Below are positions 13,979-20,896 of a stretch of DNA of 20,896 nucleotides, in pieces. The notes beneath the pieces were generated by a model. That model was not told the origin of the DNA. It saw only the letters and a program-made list of their open reading frames with translations, and made no database searches. This stretch comes from Thermocrinis sp. (lineage in GTDB: Bacteria; Aquificota; Aquificia; Aquificales; Aquificaceae). Position numbers and translations under genes: made by a program. The stretch spans positions 1 through 20,896 of the forward strand of contig JAEMPM010000090.1 in the NCBI GenBank assembly GCA_022759285.1. The letters are read 5' to 3'. Every line of letters starts with the position of its first letter. Position 1 is the first letter of the stretch.

Positions 13979-15442
13979 TCAATCTACCCAATAGTTTGGT
14001 GCTTCTTTGGTGATTATCACGTCGTGCACATGGGATTCTTTGTATCCTGCCCAAGTGATACGTACCAGCTTTGCTTTTTTCCTTAGCTCTTCTATGTTCC
14101 TTGCACCCAGATAGCCCATACCGGACCTCAAACCTCCCACCAGTTGGAATATCACATCCGAAAGCCTTCCTCTGTATGGAACCCTTCCCTCTATACCCTC
14201 TGGCACGAACTTTTCCATCTTTTCCTGTCCGTATCTGTCCGCAGCCATCCTACTCATCATAGCCCCCAAGGAGCCCATGCCTCTGTAGGCTTTGTATGCC
14301 CTGCCCTGATAGTATATGACCTCGCCCGGAGCTTCTTCTGTGCCCGCAAGCAGTCCTCCAAGCATTACCGCACTGGCACCTACCGCCAAGGCTTTTACAA
14401 TGTCTCCCGAATATCTTATGCCACCGTCTGCGATGACGGGAATTCCATACTTCTTTGCCGCTTTATAAGCAAGCATTATGGCAGTTATCTGTGGAACGCC
14501 CACGCCGGCGACGACTCTGGTGGTACATATAGAACCTGGTCCTACTCCCACCTTGACCGCGTCCGCACCTGCCTTTATGAGGTCTTCAACTGCCTCTCCC
14601 GTTGCCACATTGCCTGCAATTACATCCACCTGTGGATATTCAGACTTTATCATCTCCACCGTTTGTAGAACCCTCTTTGAATGCCCGTGGGCGGTATCCA
14701 CCACGATCACATCCACACCCGCAGAGACAAGGGCGGAAACTCGGTCCTTTGTATCCGCACCTGTACCAACCGCAGCCCCCACACGGAGCCTTCCAAACTC
14801 ATCCTTGCATGCGTTTGGGTACTTTTGCCTCTTTACTATGTCCTTTAGGGTTATGAGCCCCACCAGTTTTCCCTCTTTATCCACGATGGGAAGCTTTTCT
14901 ATTTTGTGTTTTTGTAAAATCTCCGTTGCTTCTTCCAAGGTGATCCTTTCCTTTGCCACTATGAGGTTTTCTTTGGTCATAAACTCAGAGACGGGCTTGT
15001 GGTAATCGGTGGGCTTTATGAACCTGAGGTCCCTGTTGGTAAGTATGCCCACCAGTTTGTTGCCATCGGAGACTACGGGCACTCCAGAGATCCTGTATCT
15101 TTCCATTATCTCCAAGGCGGTCTTTACGGTAGTGTCCGGAGTTACGGTAACGGGATTCATGATCATACCGCTCTCGGACTTTTTAACCCTTTCCACCTCT
15201 TTTGCCTGCTCCTCTATAGTCATGTTTCGGTGAATAATACCTATTCCTCCTTCCCTCGCCAAAGCTATTGCCATCCTTGATTCTGTAACTGTATCCATCG
15301 CAGCGGAGATTATGGGTATGTTTAGCTTTATCTTCTTGGTTAGCCAGGTGGAAACATCTACCTCGTGAGGCAGAACTTCTGAATACTGGGGCACCAAAAG
15401 GACATCATCAAAGGTTAGACCTTCAAAGATTTCTATTTCCAT
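13979..15442 (-). CDS. guaB: inosine-5'-monophosphate dehydrogenase
   Basis: Oxidises IMP to XMP with NAD+, the committed step of guanine nucleotide synthesis. The 487-residue protein has the catalytic barrel interrupted by two CBS domains (about 90-205). Catalytic Cys306 lies in GPGSICTTRVVAGVG, and DGGIRYSGDIVKALAVGASAVM is the phosphate-binding strand. YRGMGSLGAM and the mobile flap (DRYGQEK, VPEGIEGRVPYRG) follow. I chose ATG 15442 because MEIEIFEGLTFDDVLLVP has the usual spacing to LTFDDVLL; a TTG at 15460 would overlap the divergent gene. No Shine-Dalgarno sequence exists, and TATAAT ends exactly six bases before the ATG. Confidence 0.96.
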   Translation of the reverse strand: MEIEIFEGLTFDDVLLVPQYSEVLPHEVDVSTWLTKKIKLNIPIISAAMDTVTESRMAIALAREGGIGIIHRNMTIEEQAKEVERVKKSESGMIMNPVTVTPDTTVKTALEIMERYRISGVPVVSDGNKLVGILTNRDLRFIKPTDYHKPVSEFMTKENLIVAKERITLEEATEILQKHKIEKLPIVDKEGKLVGLITLKDIVKRQKYPNACKDEFGRLRVGAAVGTGADTKDRVSALVSAGVDVIVVDTAHGHSKRVLQTVEMIKSEYPQVDVIAGNVATGEAVEDLIKAGADAVKVGVGPGSICTTRVVAGVGVPQITAIMLAYKAAKKYGIPVIADGGIRYSGDIVKALAVGASAVMLGGLLAGTEEAPGEVIYYQGRAYKAYRGMGSLGAMMSRMAADRYGQEKMEKFVPEGIEGRVPYRGRLSDVIFQLVGGLRSGMGYLGARNIEELRKKAKLVRITWAGYKESHVHDVIITKEAPNYWVD

Positions 15443-15454
15443 ATATTTATTATA
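15442..15454. promoter_or_regulatory. divergent overlapping -10 elements of guaB and the SDR gene
   Basis: Only 11 bases (15443-15453) separate the two start codons. On the minus strand TATAAT (15449-15454) is followed by AAATAT and then the guaB ATG. On the plus strand TATATT (15442-15447) is followed by TATTAT and then the SDR ATG. Both hexamers are spaced as expected for transcripts beginning at the A of ATG. Neither side has room for a ribosome binding site. No TTGACA-like box is seen at the expected positions within the opposite coding sequences. Confidence 0.55.
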
Positions 15455-16131
15455 TGCCAAACCTTGTCATAACCGGAGGAACAAGGGGAATTGGCAGGGC
15501 GGTGGTGGAACGCTTTTTAAAGGAAGGATGGAATGTTTGCACCTGCGGAAGGACGGAGGAAGGAGTAAAAAAACTTAAAGAAGAACTAAAAGAGCGGGAA
15601 AATTTATACGTGAAAGTCTGCGATGTGGGAGATAGAAATTCTGCCAAAGCTTTCGTGGAATTTTGTAGGGAAAAGCTCGGAGACTTTGACCTTTTGATCA
15701 ACAATGCCAGCATATTGGGGGAGAGATTGCCCATAGAAAAGTATCCCGAGGAGGTCTGGGAGGAAGTCATAAGGGTCAATCTAAATGGCATCTTTTACAT
15801 CACCAAGTACGCCTTGCCCTATATGAAAAGTGGAGGAGTGATAATAAACCTATCCTCTGGAGTAGGTAAAAGAGCCGCACCCTACTGGGGTGCCTATGCA
15901 GTTTCAAAGTTTGGAGTGGAAGGCTTTTCTCTACTCTTGGCGGAGGAACTAAAGCCAAGGGGAATAAAGGTGTATGCCTTTAACCCCGGTGCCACCAGAA
16001 CCCAGATGAGGGCAAAGGCTTATCCGCAGGAGAATCCTCTTACCCTAAAGCCACCAGAAAGGGTGGCAGAGTCCATAATAAAATTAATAAAGGACAAGCC
16101 GGAGATGGTAAGCGTGGACTATGGGTTATAG
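15454..16131 (+). CDS. short-chain dehydrogenase/reductase (SDR family)
   Basis: 225 residues, the classical single-domain SDR. The NAD(P)-binding TGGTRGIG is at 7-14, CGRTEEG (31-37) lies at the end of the second strand where an Arg often favours NADP(H), and INNAS is at 82-86. The catalytic set is Asn109, Ser134/135, Tyr148 and Lys152 (YAVSK). FNPGATRTQM (about 175-184) follows the active site. The substrate cannot be told; similar small SDRs act on ketoacyl, sugar or pterin substrates. The glycine motif begins at residue 7, so no later start is possible. The last 11 bases overlap the GGDEF-EAL gene, so the two are likely cotranscribed, but I see no functional link between them. Confidence 0.9.
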   Translation: MPNLVITGGTRGIGRAVVERFLKEGWNVCTCGRTEEGVKKLKEELKERENLYVKVCDVGDRNSAKAFVEFCREKLGDFDLLINNASILGERLPIEKYPEEVWEEVIRVNLNGIFYITKYALPYMKSGGVIINLSSGVGKRAAPYWGAYAVSKFGVEGFSLLLAEELKPRGIKVYAFNPGATRTQMRAKAYPQENPLTLKPPERVAESIIKLIKDKPEMVSVDYGL

Positions 16132-19030
16132 AGAGAAGTTTTTATTAGCGTTAGGGCTGTTATCTGCGGTTTTTCTCCTCTTCATACATGACTTTGTGGT
16201 CATAAGTCCAACTACCTTTTCCTACATTATTGCCATAATTCGCGTTTCCAGCTTCTTTCTGTTTGCGGGCACTATGCTTTTTGTCCTTTTGGTGGGTAGG
16301 TCCTTCCTTAAAAGCAAGTTTTACTATACCGCCCTGTTCCTCGCTCCTGCTTTAATTCCTCAGATCTTTTATATATTCTCCTCTGCGTCCTTTCCTTACT
16401 TCATAACACCAAATCATAGGGATAAGCTCTCTTGGTTATACATTACCTTTGTAGCATACACATTACTTGGCATAACCCTTGGAATGTTTCATAAAAACGT
16501 TAGGTTTCCCTACCTTAAATTCCCCGCTTTGCTACTTTCATCTTTGGCAATATCTTTCTTCATAGTATTTTATTATCCTTTGCTTCCCAAAACTTACATA
16601 GAGGGGGTGGGTTCAACCACCATTTATGATGTGCTTTGGGCTGGACTTACTCTTTGGAGCCTCTTGCTTGGTTACTTTATATTAAAGAAAAAAGTCTACG
16701 GTGAGAAGACAAGCAAGTATATTGCGTTAGGCATGTTCTTTTACAGCATTGGCTGTACCCTTCCCATTTTTTACACCCACTTTAGAGACATAATTTGGAT
16801 AGCGGCTCCCTTTTATAAGGCTCTGGCTAATTTGTTCGTTGCCTATGGCATTGTTAAGATAGAGATTGTAGATGTTGCTAAAGAAATTGCTACACATTCA
16901 AATGCTTTTTCGGATTCTCTTGCGAAGGCTGTGCCCAAGTGGGAGAATGGTGTGTTGAAGGTTGCATTGGGTAATATCTTTGAAAAGAATCTTATAGAGA
17001 GATTATGCATATACGACCTCCGCACAAAGAAGCAAAAGGCTTACTTTTATGGTCTAAAGGAAAGGGAGGAAGATCTAAAACCACCCGAAGATTGGAACAG
17101 GGTTTTGGAAGAAAGAATGGGCATTTTGGAAGATGGTAGGTACTTTAATGTTAGAGAGGGATATTTGATACTCTACAGATCTTCTGCAGATTTAGAGAAC
17201 CCTCTAATAAATATCCACATAAAAAGAATAAAAAACTGTCTCCTTCTGTATTTCCTACAGCATAAGAATTTTGATGAGCTTTTAAAAGAAAAGGAAAAGG
17301 AGGCTAAAAAGCTATACACTATGCTTGAAACCTCCGAATACGTCGTTCAAGCGTATAACAACATAGACGCCTTTTCAAAGAAAGTGTTGGATAGACTGGA
17401 TGATATTCTGCCTATGGATGGTAGCTTCTTTTATATGTTTGACCCAAACGCAGAAAAAGAAGGAAGGCTCATTCTCTCTTCTCTGTTTATAAAAAACTTT
17501 ACAGAAGAAAAAGCAGAGTTGCTCCTTGCGGAGGTTCAAGCAGAGCCAAATACCTTGGGGACGAAAGATAACTTCTGCTTTGCCAAGTTTGAGTATGGTC
17601 AGTATAAAGTAGGAGTGGTAGGTGTTAGGTTGAATGAACCTTTTGATAAGGATGATCTTGTTTTCTTCAAGACCCTTTCCAATCAACTGTTCCATATAGT
17701 AAAGTTGATGAAGGTTATAGAAGATCTGGAAAGTGCTCAACTGAACGTTAAGGTCCTCTCCGAGTATGACCCACTTACTATGCTGTATAACAGGAAAACC
17801 TTTGAAAGGTATGTTAGAGATAGCATAGAAATGAGCTCAAAGAGTAATTCTGTATTCTCTATAGTTCTCATAGACATAGACGACTTCAAGCTTATAAACG
17901 ATATATATGGATATCAGACCGCGGACATGGTTCTAAAAGAGCTCAGCGAGAGGTTAAAAAGGAACCTCTTTAGGAAAATGGATATCCTAGCGAGGTTTGG
18001 GGGAGACGAATTTGCAATTCTCCTGCCATACATTTCAAGGGATACAGCACAGGCGATAGCAGAAAGACTTATAAACATACTTTCTTCAGAGCCTGTAAAA
18101 ATAGAGGATAAAGAAATTCCTTTAAGTGTAAGTGCGGTTGTAGTATCCTATCCTCAGGATGGCACCACAGAGGAGGAGCTTATAACCTACGCGGAATACT
18201 TAATGAGGGAAGCAAAAAGGAAAGGTAAGGGCATAATCCTAAGTTCAGAAGAATTTCCTCATAAATTCTGTGTGGTAAAGGAAATGGAAAGGTCCATCAT
18301 GGAAAGCTTGGAAAAATCCTCCGTCGTGCCCTTTTATCAGGAGATCATAGATCTAAGGGATATGTCTCTCTTTGGATTTGAGGCGCTTATGAGGATAAAG
18401 TCTAACGGGGGATTTTTGAGTGCGGGGGAATTTGCGAGTGTGGCGGAGAAGATGGGTGCCATGAAAAAGCTTGACCTTTTACTTATAGAGAAGGTCTTTG
18501 AAAACTATAAACTTTTTGAAAACAAGTTTCCTCTTTTCATATTTATTAACCTGGAGCCGGATAACCTCACAGAAAAGTTTATGGAAAAAATCATAGCTCT
18601 CGCGAATAAGTATTCCGTCCCTACTACCAATATTATCTTTGAGATCACAGAAAGAAAAGCTATTGAAGATATTATGTGGGTTGTGCGCTTTGTTAGGAAG
18701 ATGAAGGATGAGGGTTTTCGCTTTGCCATAGATGATTTTGGCTCAGGGTATTCCTCCTTTTACTATCTCAAATACTTACCCGTGGACTTTTTAAAGATTG
18801 AGGGAGAATTTATAAAAACCATTCCCAATTCGCCTACAGACAGGATTTTCATTGAGGGAATAGTGAGCGTAGCAAAGAAGATGGGAATTAAAACCATTGC
18901 AGAGTTTGTAGAAAATGAGGAGGTCTTGGAAGTGGTTAAAGATTTAGGCATAGACTACGCACAGGGTTATTACCTTGGAAAGCCAGAACCTTTGGAGGAA
19001 AAGCTCAAGAAGTACTTCTCCAAAGTATAA
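16121..19030 (+). CDS. membrane-anchored GGDEF-EAL cyclic-di-GMP signalling protein
   Basis: 969 residues. Roughly eight membrane segments occupy 1-245, a MASE-like input of unclear ligand. A cytoplasmic region of about 250-400 ends in a helix likely to be a coiled coil, and a GAF-like domain covers about 400-540. The GGDEF domain (about 550-700) has YDPLTMLYNRKTF, an intact GGDEF at 627-631 and an RxxD product-inhibition site (Arg618, Asp621). The EAL domain (about 725-965) keeps Glu754, Asn810, Glu841, Asp871, Asp872, Lys892, Glu928 and Gln948. Both the cyclase and phosphodiesterase centres thus look usable, so it may make or destroy c-di-GMP depending on the input. ATG 16121 overlaps the SDR stop; the 3' end overlaps the convergent DUF1461-like frame. 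Confidence 0.93.
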   Translation: MGYREKFLLALGLLSAVFLLFIHDFVVISPTTFSYIIAIIRVSSFFLFAGTMLFVLLVGRSFLKSKFYYTALFLAPALIPQIFYIFSSASFPYFITPNHRDKLSWLYITFVAYTLLGITLGMFHKNVRFPYLKFPALLLSSLAISFFIVFYYPLLPKTYIEGVGSTTIYDVLWAGLTLWSLLLGYFILKKKVYGEKTSKYIALGMFFYSIGCTLPIFYTHFRDIIWIAAPFYKALANLFVAYGIVKIEIVDVAKEIATHSNAFSDSLAKAVPKWENGVLKVALGNIFEKNLIERLCIYDLRTKKQKAYFYGLKEREEDLKPPEDWNRVLEERMGILEDGRYFNVREGYLILYRSSADLENPLINIHIKRIKNCLLLYFLQHKNFDELLKEKEKEAKKLYTMLETSEYVVQAYNNIDAFSKKVLDRLDDILPMDGSFFYMFDPNAEKEGRLILSSLFIKNFTEEKAELLLAEVQAEPNTLGTKDNFCFAKFEYGQYKVGVVGVRLNEPFDKDDLVFFKTLSNQLFHIVKLMKVIEDLESAQLNVKVLSEYDPLTMLYNRKTFERYVRDSIEMSSKSNSVFSIVLIDIDDFKLINDIYGYQTADMVLKELSERLKRNLFRKMDILARFGGDEFAILLPYISRDTAQAIAERLINILSSEPVKIEDKEIPLSVSAVVVSYPQDGTTEEELITYAEYLMREAKRKGKGIILSSEEFPHKFCVVKEMERSIMESLEKSSVVPFYQEIIDLRDMSLFGFEALMRIKSNGGFLSAGEFASVAEKMGAMKKLDLLLIEKVFENYKLFENKFPLFIFINLEPDNLTEKFMEKIIALANKYSVPTTNIIFEITERKAIEDIMWVVRFVRKMKDEGFRFAIDDFGSGYSSFYYLKYLPVDFLKIEGEFIKTIPNSPTDRIFIEGIVSVAKKMGIKTIAEFVENEEVLEVVKDLGIDYAQGYYLGKPEPLEEKLKKYFSKV

Positions 19031-19163
19031 ACCCAAGACCTTGGAAAAAGGAATTTAAAATAAGAGCAAAGACACTTACCCAAAGAGTGGCGTTATACCA
19101 AAACTTCATAGGATAGACCCTAAGTAGCATGTCTTGATCTAAAAAGCGCCAAGAGTATGGGTC
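19005..19163 (-). pseudogene. out-of-frame 3' part of the DUF1461-like gene
   Basis: Reading resumes in a different frame directly after the T7 run: DPYSWRFLDQDMLLRVYPMKFWYNA, then a membrane segment, ending GFILWRSTS with TGA at 19005. The pieces match in character: the DUF1461 family typically has FH-x-FF, a short polar stretch with Asp and Trp, then a Phe/Pro/Phe-Trp motif before the last membrane helix. Dropping one T from the run joins the two into a 208-residue protein. The last 26 bases overlap the end of the GGDEF-EAL gene. Confidence 0.7.
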
Positions 19164-19632
19164 AAAAAAAGAAGTTGTGAAAAGCCTCAAAAAGTAAGTC
19201 GTAGTTCAAAAGAGAGAAAATAAAAACAAAGATCACTAAAATCTCTGTAAGAGTTGCACCAAAAAGGAGCGTAAGGCCCATTTTCCTTTTGTCCTTTAGG
19301 CTAAAAAAGAGAATCAGCCAGAGAGGACCTCCAATGTAGAGAACCCTAAAGATCACCGAAAGAAGATCTTTTACATCCTGCATATGCTTTATTTCCTTTT
19401 CTCTAAAAAGTCCAGAATTGATAAACTCTTGCATTCCTTCGTCGGATAGCACAGACTTTAGCCCCAGCTTGGCAATGCTTAACCTTTCTTCATAGCTCAT
19501 GCCCCACTGGTCCGGTGGCAGATTCCCAAATCTGTAGTTCAACTCCACAAAAAACTCTGTAAAGGCTAACCTAACACACAAAAAAACAAGAAGGAAGGGA
19601 AAGAGAAGGGAGAGGAGGATAACCCTTTTCAC
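19162..19632 (-). CDS. DUF1461/TIGR01906-like integral membrane protein, truncated by frameshift
   Basis: 156 residues in the first frame from GTG 19632. There is a membrane segment at 4-24, then an extracytoplasmic stretch with YRFGNLPPDQWGMSYEERL and LFREKEIKHMQDVKDL, which is the typical DUF1461 pattern (a Glu-Arg-Leu helix and His-Met-x-Asp-Val). Two more membrane segments follow at about 92-110 and 118-140. The frame ends AFHNFFF-stop at a run of seven T (coding strand of 19164-19170), before the expected last membrane helix, which continues in another frame at 19005-19163. Function of the family is unknown. The GTG overlaps the cytochrome stop by one base, so the two are an operon. Confidence 0.75.
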   Translation of the reverse strand: MKRVILLSLLFPFLLVFLCVRLAFTEFFVELNYRFGNLPPDQWGMSYEERLSIAKLGLKSVLSDEGMQEFINSGLFREKEIKHMQDVKDLLSVIFRVLYIGGPLWLILFFSLKDKRKMGLTLLFGATLTEILVIFVFIFSLLNYDLLFEAFHNFFF

Positions 19633-20597
19633 TAATATCCTCTGATTTGTGTTTGTCCTGTATGGCAGGCTGTACAGGACTTTTGACCGTTAGACAATTG
19701 AAGCAGACCAAAGCTTTCTGCGATCCTTTGATGTTTTGAGTGGATCTCGGCCACTGGTTTGAACTTTCTTACCTGAGGTATGCCTATACCTTGATGGCAT
19801 TGATAGCAGGTTAGCATTGCTTCCTTCCAAAGGGCAACAGCCTTTTCTTTGTTTCTTTCCTCCAAAGCCTTTGGAAGTTCGTGGTATAGAATGGTGTTTC
19901 TCTTTTTAACCACTGCCTTTATATCATCGGGCCATTGGGCTACCATAGGTGCAGCCAAAGACATTTTTTTACCACAGGCAGAGATTCCCACAGGGCTCCT
20001 AACAAGCCTTAGGGCAGCGTCAAACTCACCCTTTTCTATGTATCCCCTCAATGCCACAAAGGAGAAGAAGGTTTTGTAAGCAGCTGCTTTGGAGTTTAGC
20101 GTATCATCCGCAAGGTATTTGGCAGCCTCTATAGTTTGTTCCTTGTTGGCTCCACCTACCACCAAAATCTTTTTTCCATCCTTTTCCACCATCTTTATGG
20201 TGGGCTTTTTAAAGGTCAGTTTCAGTTCTTTTACCACACTGTTTTTGGTGCCAACCACTATGATGTTTTTCCACTGAAGATTTTTTAGTTGGGTGTCGCT
20301 TACCAGTAGTGGTGGTATTTTGGACTGTTTTACCTCTTCTACACCAAAGCCGATGTCTTCCACCCACTGCCCCAGGTAAAAGGCAATCTTACCCGCTTGA
20401 GCTACAACCTCTGGGTCTTCTTTTGAACCGTAAACAATTAGCACATTAGGAATGGCTACATCCTTCGACATTGCTGGAGTGCCTTTCCAAACTTCCCCGT
20501 AGGTAATGTAAGGAAACACCTTATCTGCAAAGTTGGGCTCTATAACAGGCTGAGCTAGTGCCACACTAAAAGGCAAAAGCAAGAGACCTTTTCTCAT
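19632..20597 (-). CDS. periplasmic diheme cytochrome c with N-terminal alpha/beta domain
   Basis: 321 residues. A signal peptide occupies about 1-15 (ends ALA). The N-terminal part (about 40-165) alternates strand and helix: VLIVYGSKEDPEVVAQAGKI, IIVVGTKNSVV, ILVVGGANKEQTIEAAKYLAD. This resembles the repeated GG-x(n)-A-x-x-YL unit of S-layer-type and BcsB-like domains. A helical linker leads to two c-type heme sites, Cys264-Tyr-Gln-Cys267-His268 and Cys308-Thr-Ala-Cys311-His312; the second is only ten residues from the end. It is presumably an electron carrier or a cytochrome subunit of a periplasmic oxidoreductase. I do not recognise a named family. An AGGAGG site eight bases upstream fixes ATG 20597, and the stop overlaps the next gene by one base. 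Confidence 0.85.
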   Translation of the reverse strand: MRKGLLLLPFSVALAQPVIEPNFADKVFPYITYGEVWKGTPAMSKDVAIPNVLIVYGSKEDPEVVAQAGKIAFYLGQWVEDIGFGVEEVKQSKIPPLLVSDTQLKNLQWKNIIVVGTKNSVVKELKLTFKKPTIKMVEKDGKKILVVGGANKEQTIEAAKYLADDTLNSKAAAYKTFFSFVALRGYIEKGEFDAALRLVRSPVGISACGKKMSLAAPMVAQWPDDIKAVVKKRNTILYHELPKALEERNKEKAVALWKEAMLTCYQCHQGIGIPQVRKFKPVAEIHSKHQRIAESFGLLQLSNGQKSCTACHTGQTQIRGY

Positions 20598-20614
20598 GAT
20601 TCAGACCTCCTAGT

Positions 20615-20651
20615 TAATACTTTAGGTATTACTTTAATATTATTTTAATAC
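20615..20651. promoter_or_regulatory. TAATAC/GTATTA repeats upstream of the cytochrome gene
   Basis: TAATAC at 20615-20620 pairs with GTATTA at 20626-20631 across five bases, and TAATAC recurs at 20646-20651, which also ends a TATTA-TTT-TAATA inverted repeat (20638-20650). The cluster starts four bases above the cytochrome ribosome binding site, where the core promoter should be. It could be an operator for a dimeric regulator, or simply AT-rich promoter sequence. Confidence 0.35.
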
Positions 20652-20867
20652 ATTGACTGGAAAATCAAACACATAGCTGACCTTTGACATTTCCCTAGAA
20701 ACTGTAGCTTACTGCATGGGCATACAAGTAAGTAAGCAAGGTAATATCCTTTCTCCATCCGCTTGCAAAATTAAACCTTTTGAGCCGAGAAAACCCAACT
20801 TGTGATCACCTGAGCTACACACCCTTGCCTACTCTCTCCCAACGATTTTATCTTTTGTACTCTGGAG

Positions 20868-20873
20868 TATAAT
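20868..20873 (+). promoter_or_regulatory. -10 element of the right-edge ORF
   Basis: A perfect TATAAT followed by exactly six bases (TTTTCT) and ATG. A transcript from it would start at the ATG. No ribosome binding site is present. Confidence 0.45.
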
Positions 20874-20879
20874 TTTTCT

Positions 20880-20896
20880 ATGAAAACCACACCTTT
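20880..20896 (+). CDS. start of a partial ORF running off the right edge
   Basis: ATG 20880-20882 opens a frame reading M-K-T-T-P before the window ends. It is called only because a perfect TATAAT stands six bases before the ATG, as at guaB. The product cannot be identified. Confidence 0.35.

Larger units (their letters stand above)
20598..20879. other. 282-bp intergenic region between divergent genes
   Basis: No convincing gene. It contains the cytochrome ribosome binding site (AGGAGG, 20606-20611), an AT-rich stretch with TAATAC repeats (20615-20651), a TTGACA on the plus strand (20684-20689) without a matching -10, and a 7-bp inverted repeat GCTTACT/AGTAAGC (20707-20713, 20731-20737). The octamer palindrome GTGATCAC lies at about 20802-20809, and a TATAAT near the right edge. 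A 29-codon frame at 20716-20805 lacks support. Confidence 0.6.

Noticed and set aside
14144..15005. Long plus-strand frames (174 and 175 codons) opposite guaB
   Set aside because: Mirror frames of the conserved IMP dehydrogenase reading frame; no motifs or ribosome binding sites.
20684..20712. TTGACA on the plus strand as a promoter
   Set aside because: No acceptable -10 hexamer 16-18 bases downstream (GCTTAC at 17).
20716..20805. 29-codon frame MGIQVSKQGN in the right intergenic region
   Set aside because: Too short, no ribosome binding site and no -10 at the spacing seen elsewhere; part of it lies in an inverted repeat.

Overview
The window looks like chromosomal DNA from a thermophilic bacterium of the Aquificota, most like Aquificaceae such as Hydrogenobacter or Thermocrinis. 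This is inferred from Lys/Glu-rich compact proteins, AGG/AGA and ATA codon use, very tight gene packing with short overlaps, housekeeping genes in mixed operons, and a periplasmic c-type cytochrome. No species-specific marker is present.

Layout, left to right. (1) 1-583: a probable partial leftward gene, then a clear 0.3 kb non-autonomous transposable element (inverted repeats at 239-257 and 532-550, flanked by a 9-13 bp target duplication) inserted just upstream of queF. (2) 584-961: queF (+), whose 3' end overlaps the tail of the next operon. (3) 933-7315 (-): secD, a TrkA-N potassium channel with an atypical filter, an unrecognised basic protein, an HD-domain phosphohydrolase and a TgpA-type transglutaminase membrane protein, in transcription order. 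(4) 7377-8453 (+): a secreted OmpA/Pal-type protein with an internal tandem duplication. (5) 8458-13932 (-): rpsO, pnp, tRNA-Thr(CGU), dut, a CPA2 cation/proton antiporter and gltX, with gaps of 0-17 bp or overlaps. (6) 13979-15442 (-): guaB. (7) 15454-19030 (+): a short-chain dehydrogenase and a large membrane GGDEF-EAL protein, overlapping by 11 bp. (8) 19005-20597 (-): a diheme cytochrome c with an N-terminal alpha/beta domain, followed by a DUF1461-like membrane protein broken by a frameshift at a run of seven T. (9) 20598-20896: a long intergenic region with repeated TAATAC motifs, and at the edge the start of a rightward ORF preceded by TATAAT.

Functional themes are translation and RNA metabolism (rpsO, pnp, tRNA-Thr, gltX, queF), nucleotide metabolism (guaB, dut, the HD protein), and envelope and ion physiology (secD, K+ channel, antiporter, OmpA, TgpA). 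There is one c-di-GMP signalling protein and one periplasmic electron carrier. No CRISPR array, prophage, defence island or obvious new multi-gene system is visible.

The least ordinary features are the miniature element upstream of queF, a recurring arrangement in which a -10-like hexamer ends exactly 6-7 bases before the start codon (suggesting leaderless mRNAs, most striking in the 11-bp divergent guaB/SDR gap), the one-base overlap of the pnp stop codon with tRNA-Thr, the frameshifted DUF1461 gene, and the GYEE filter of the potassium channel.
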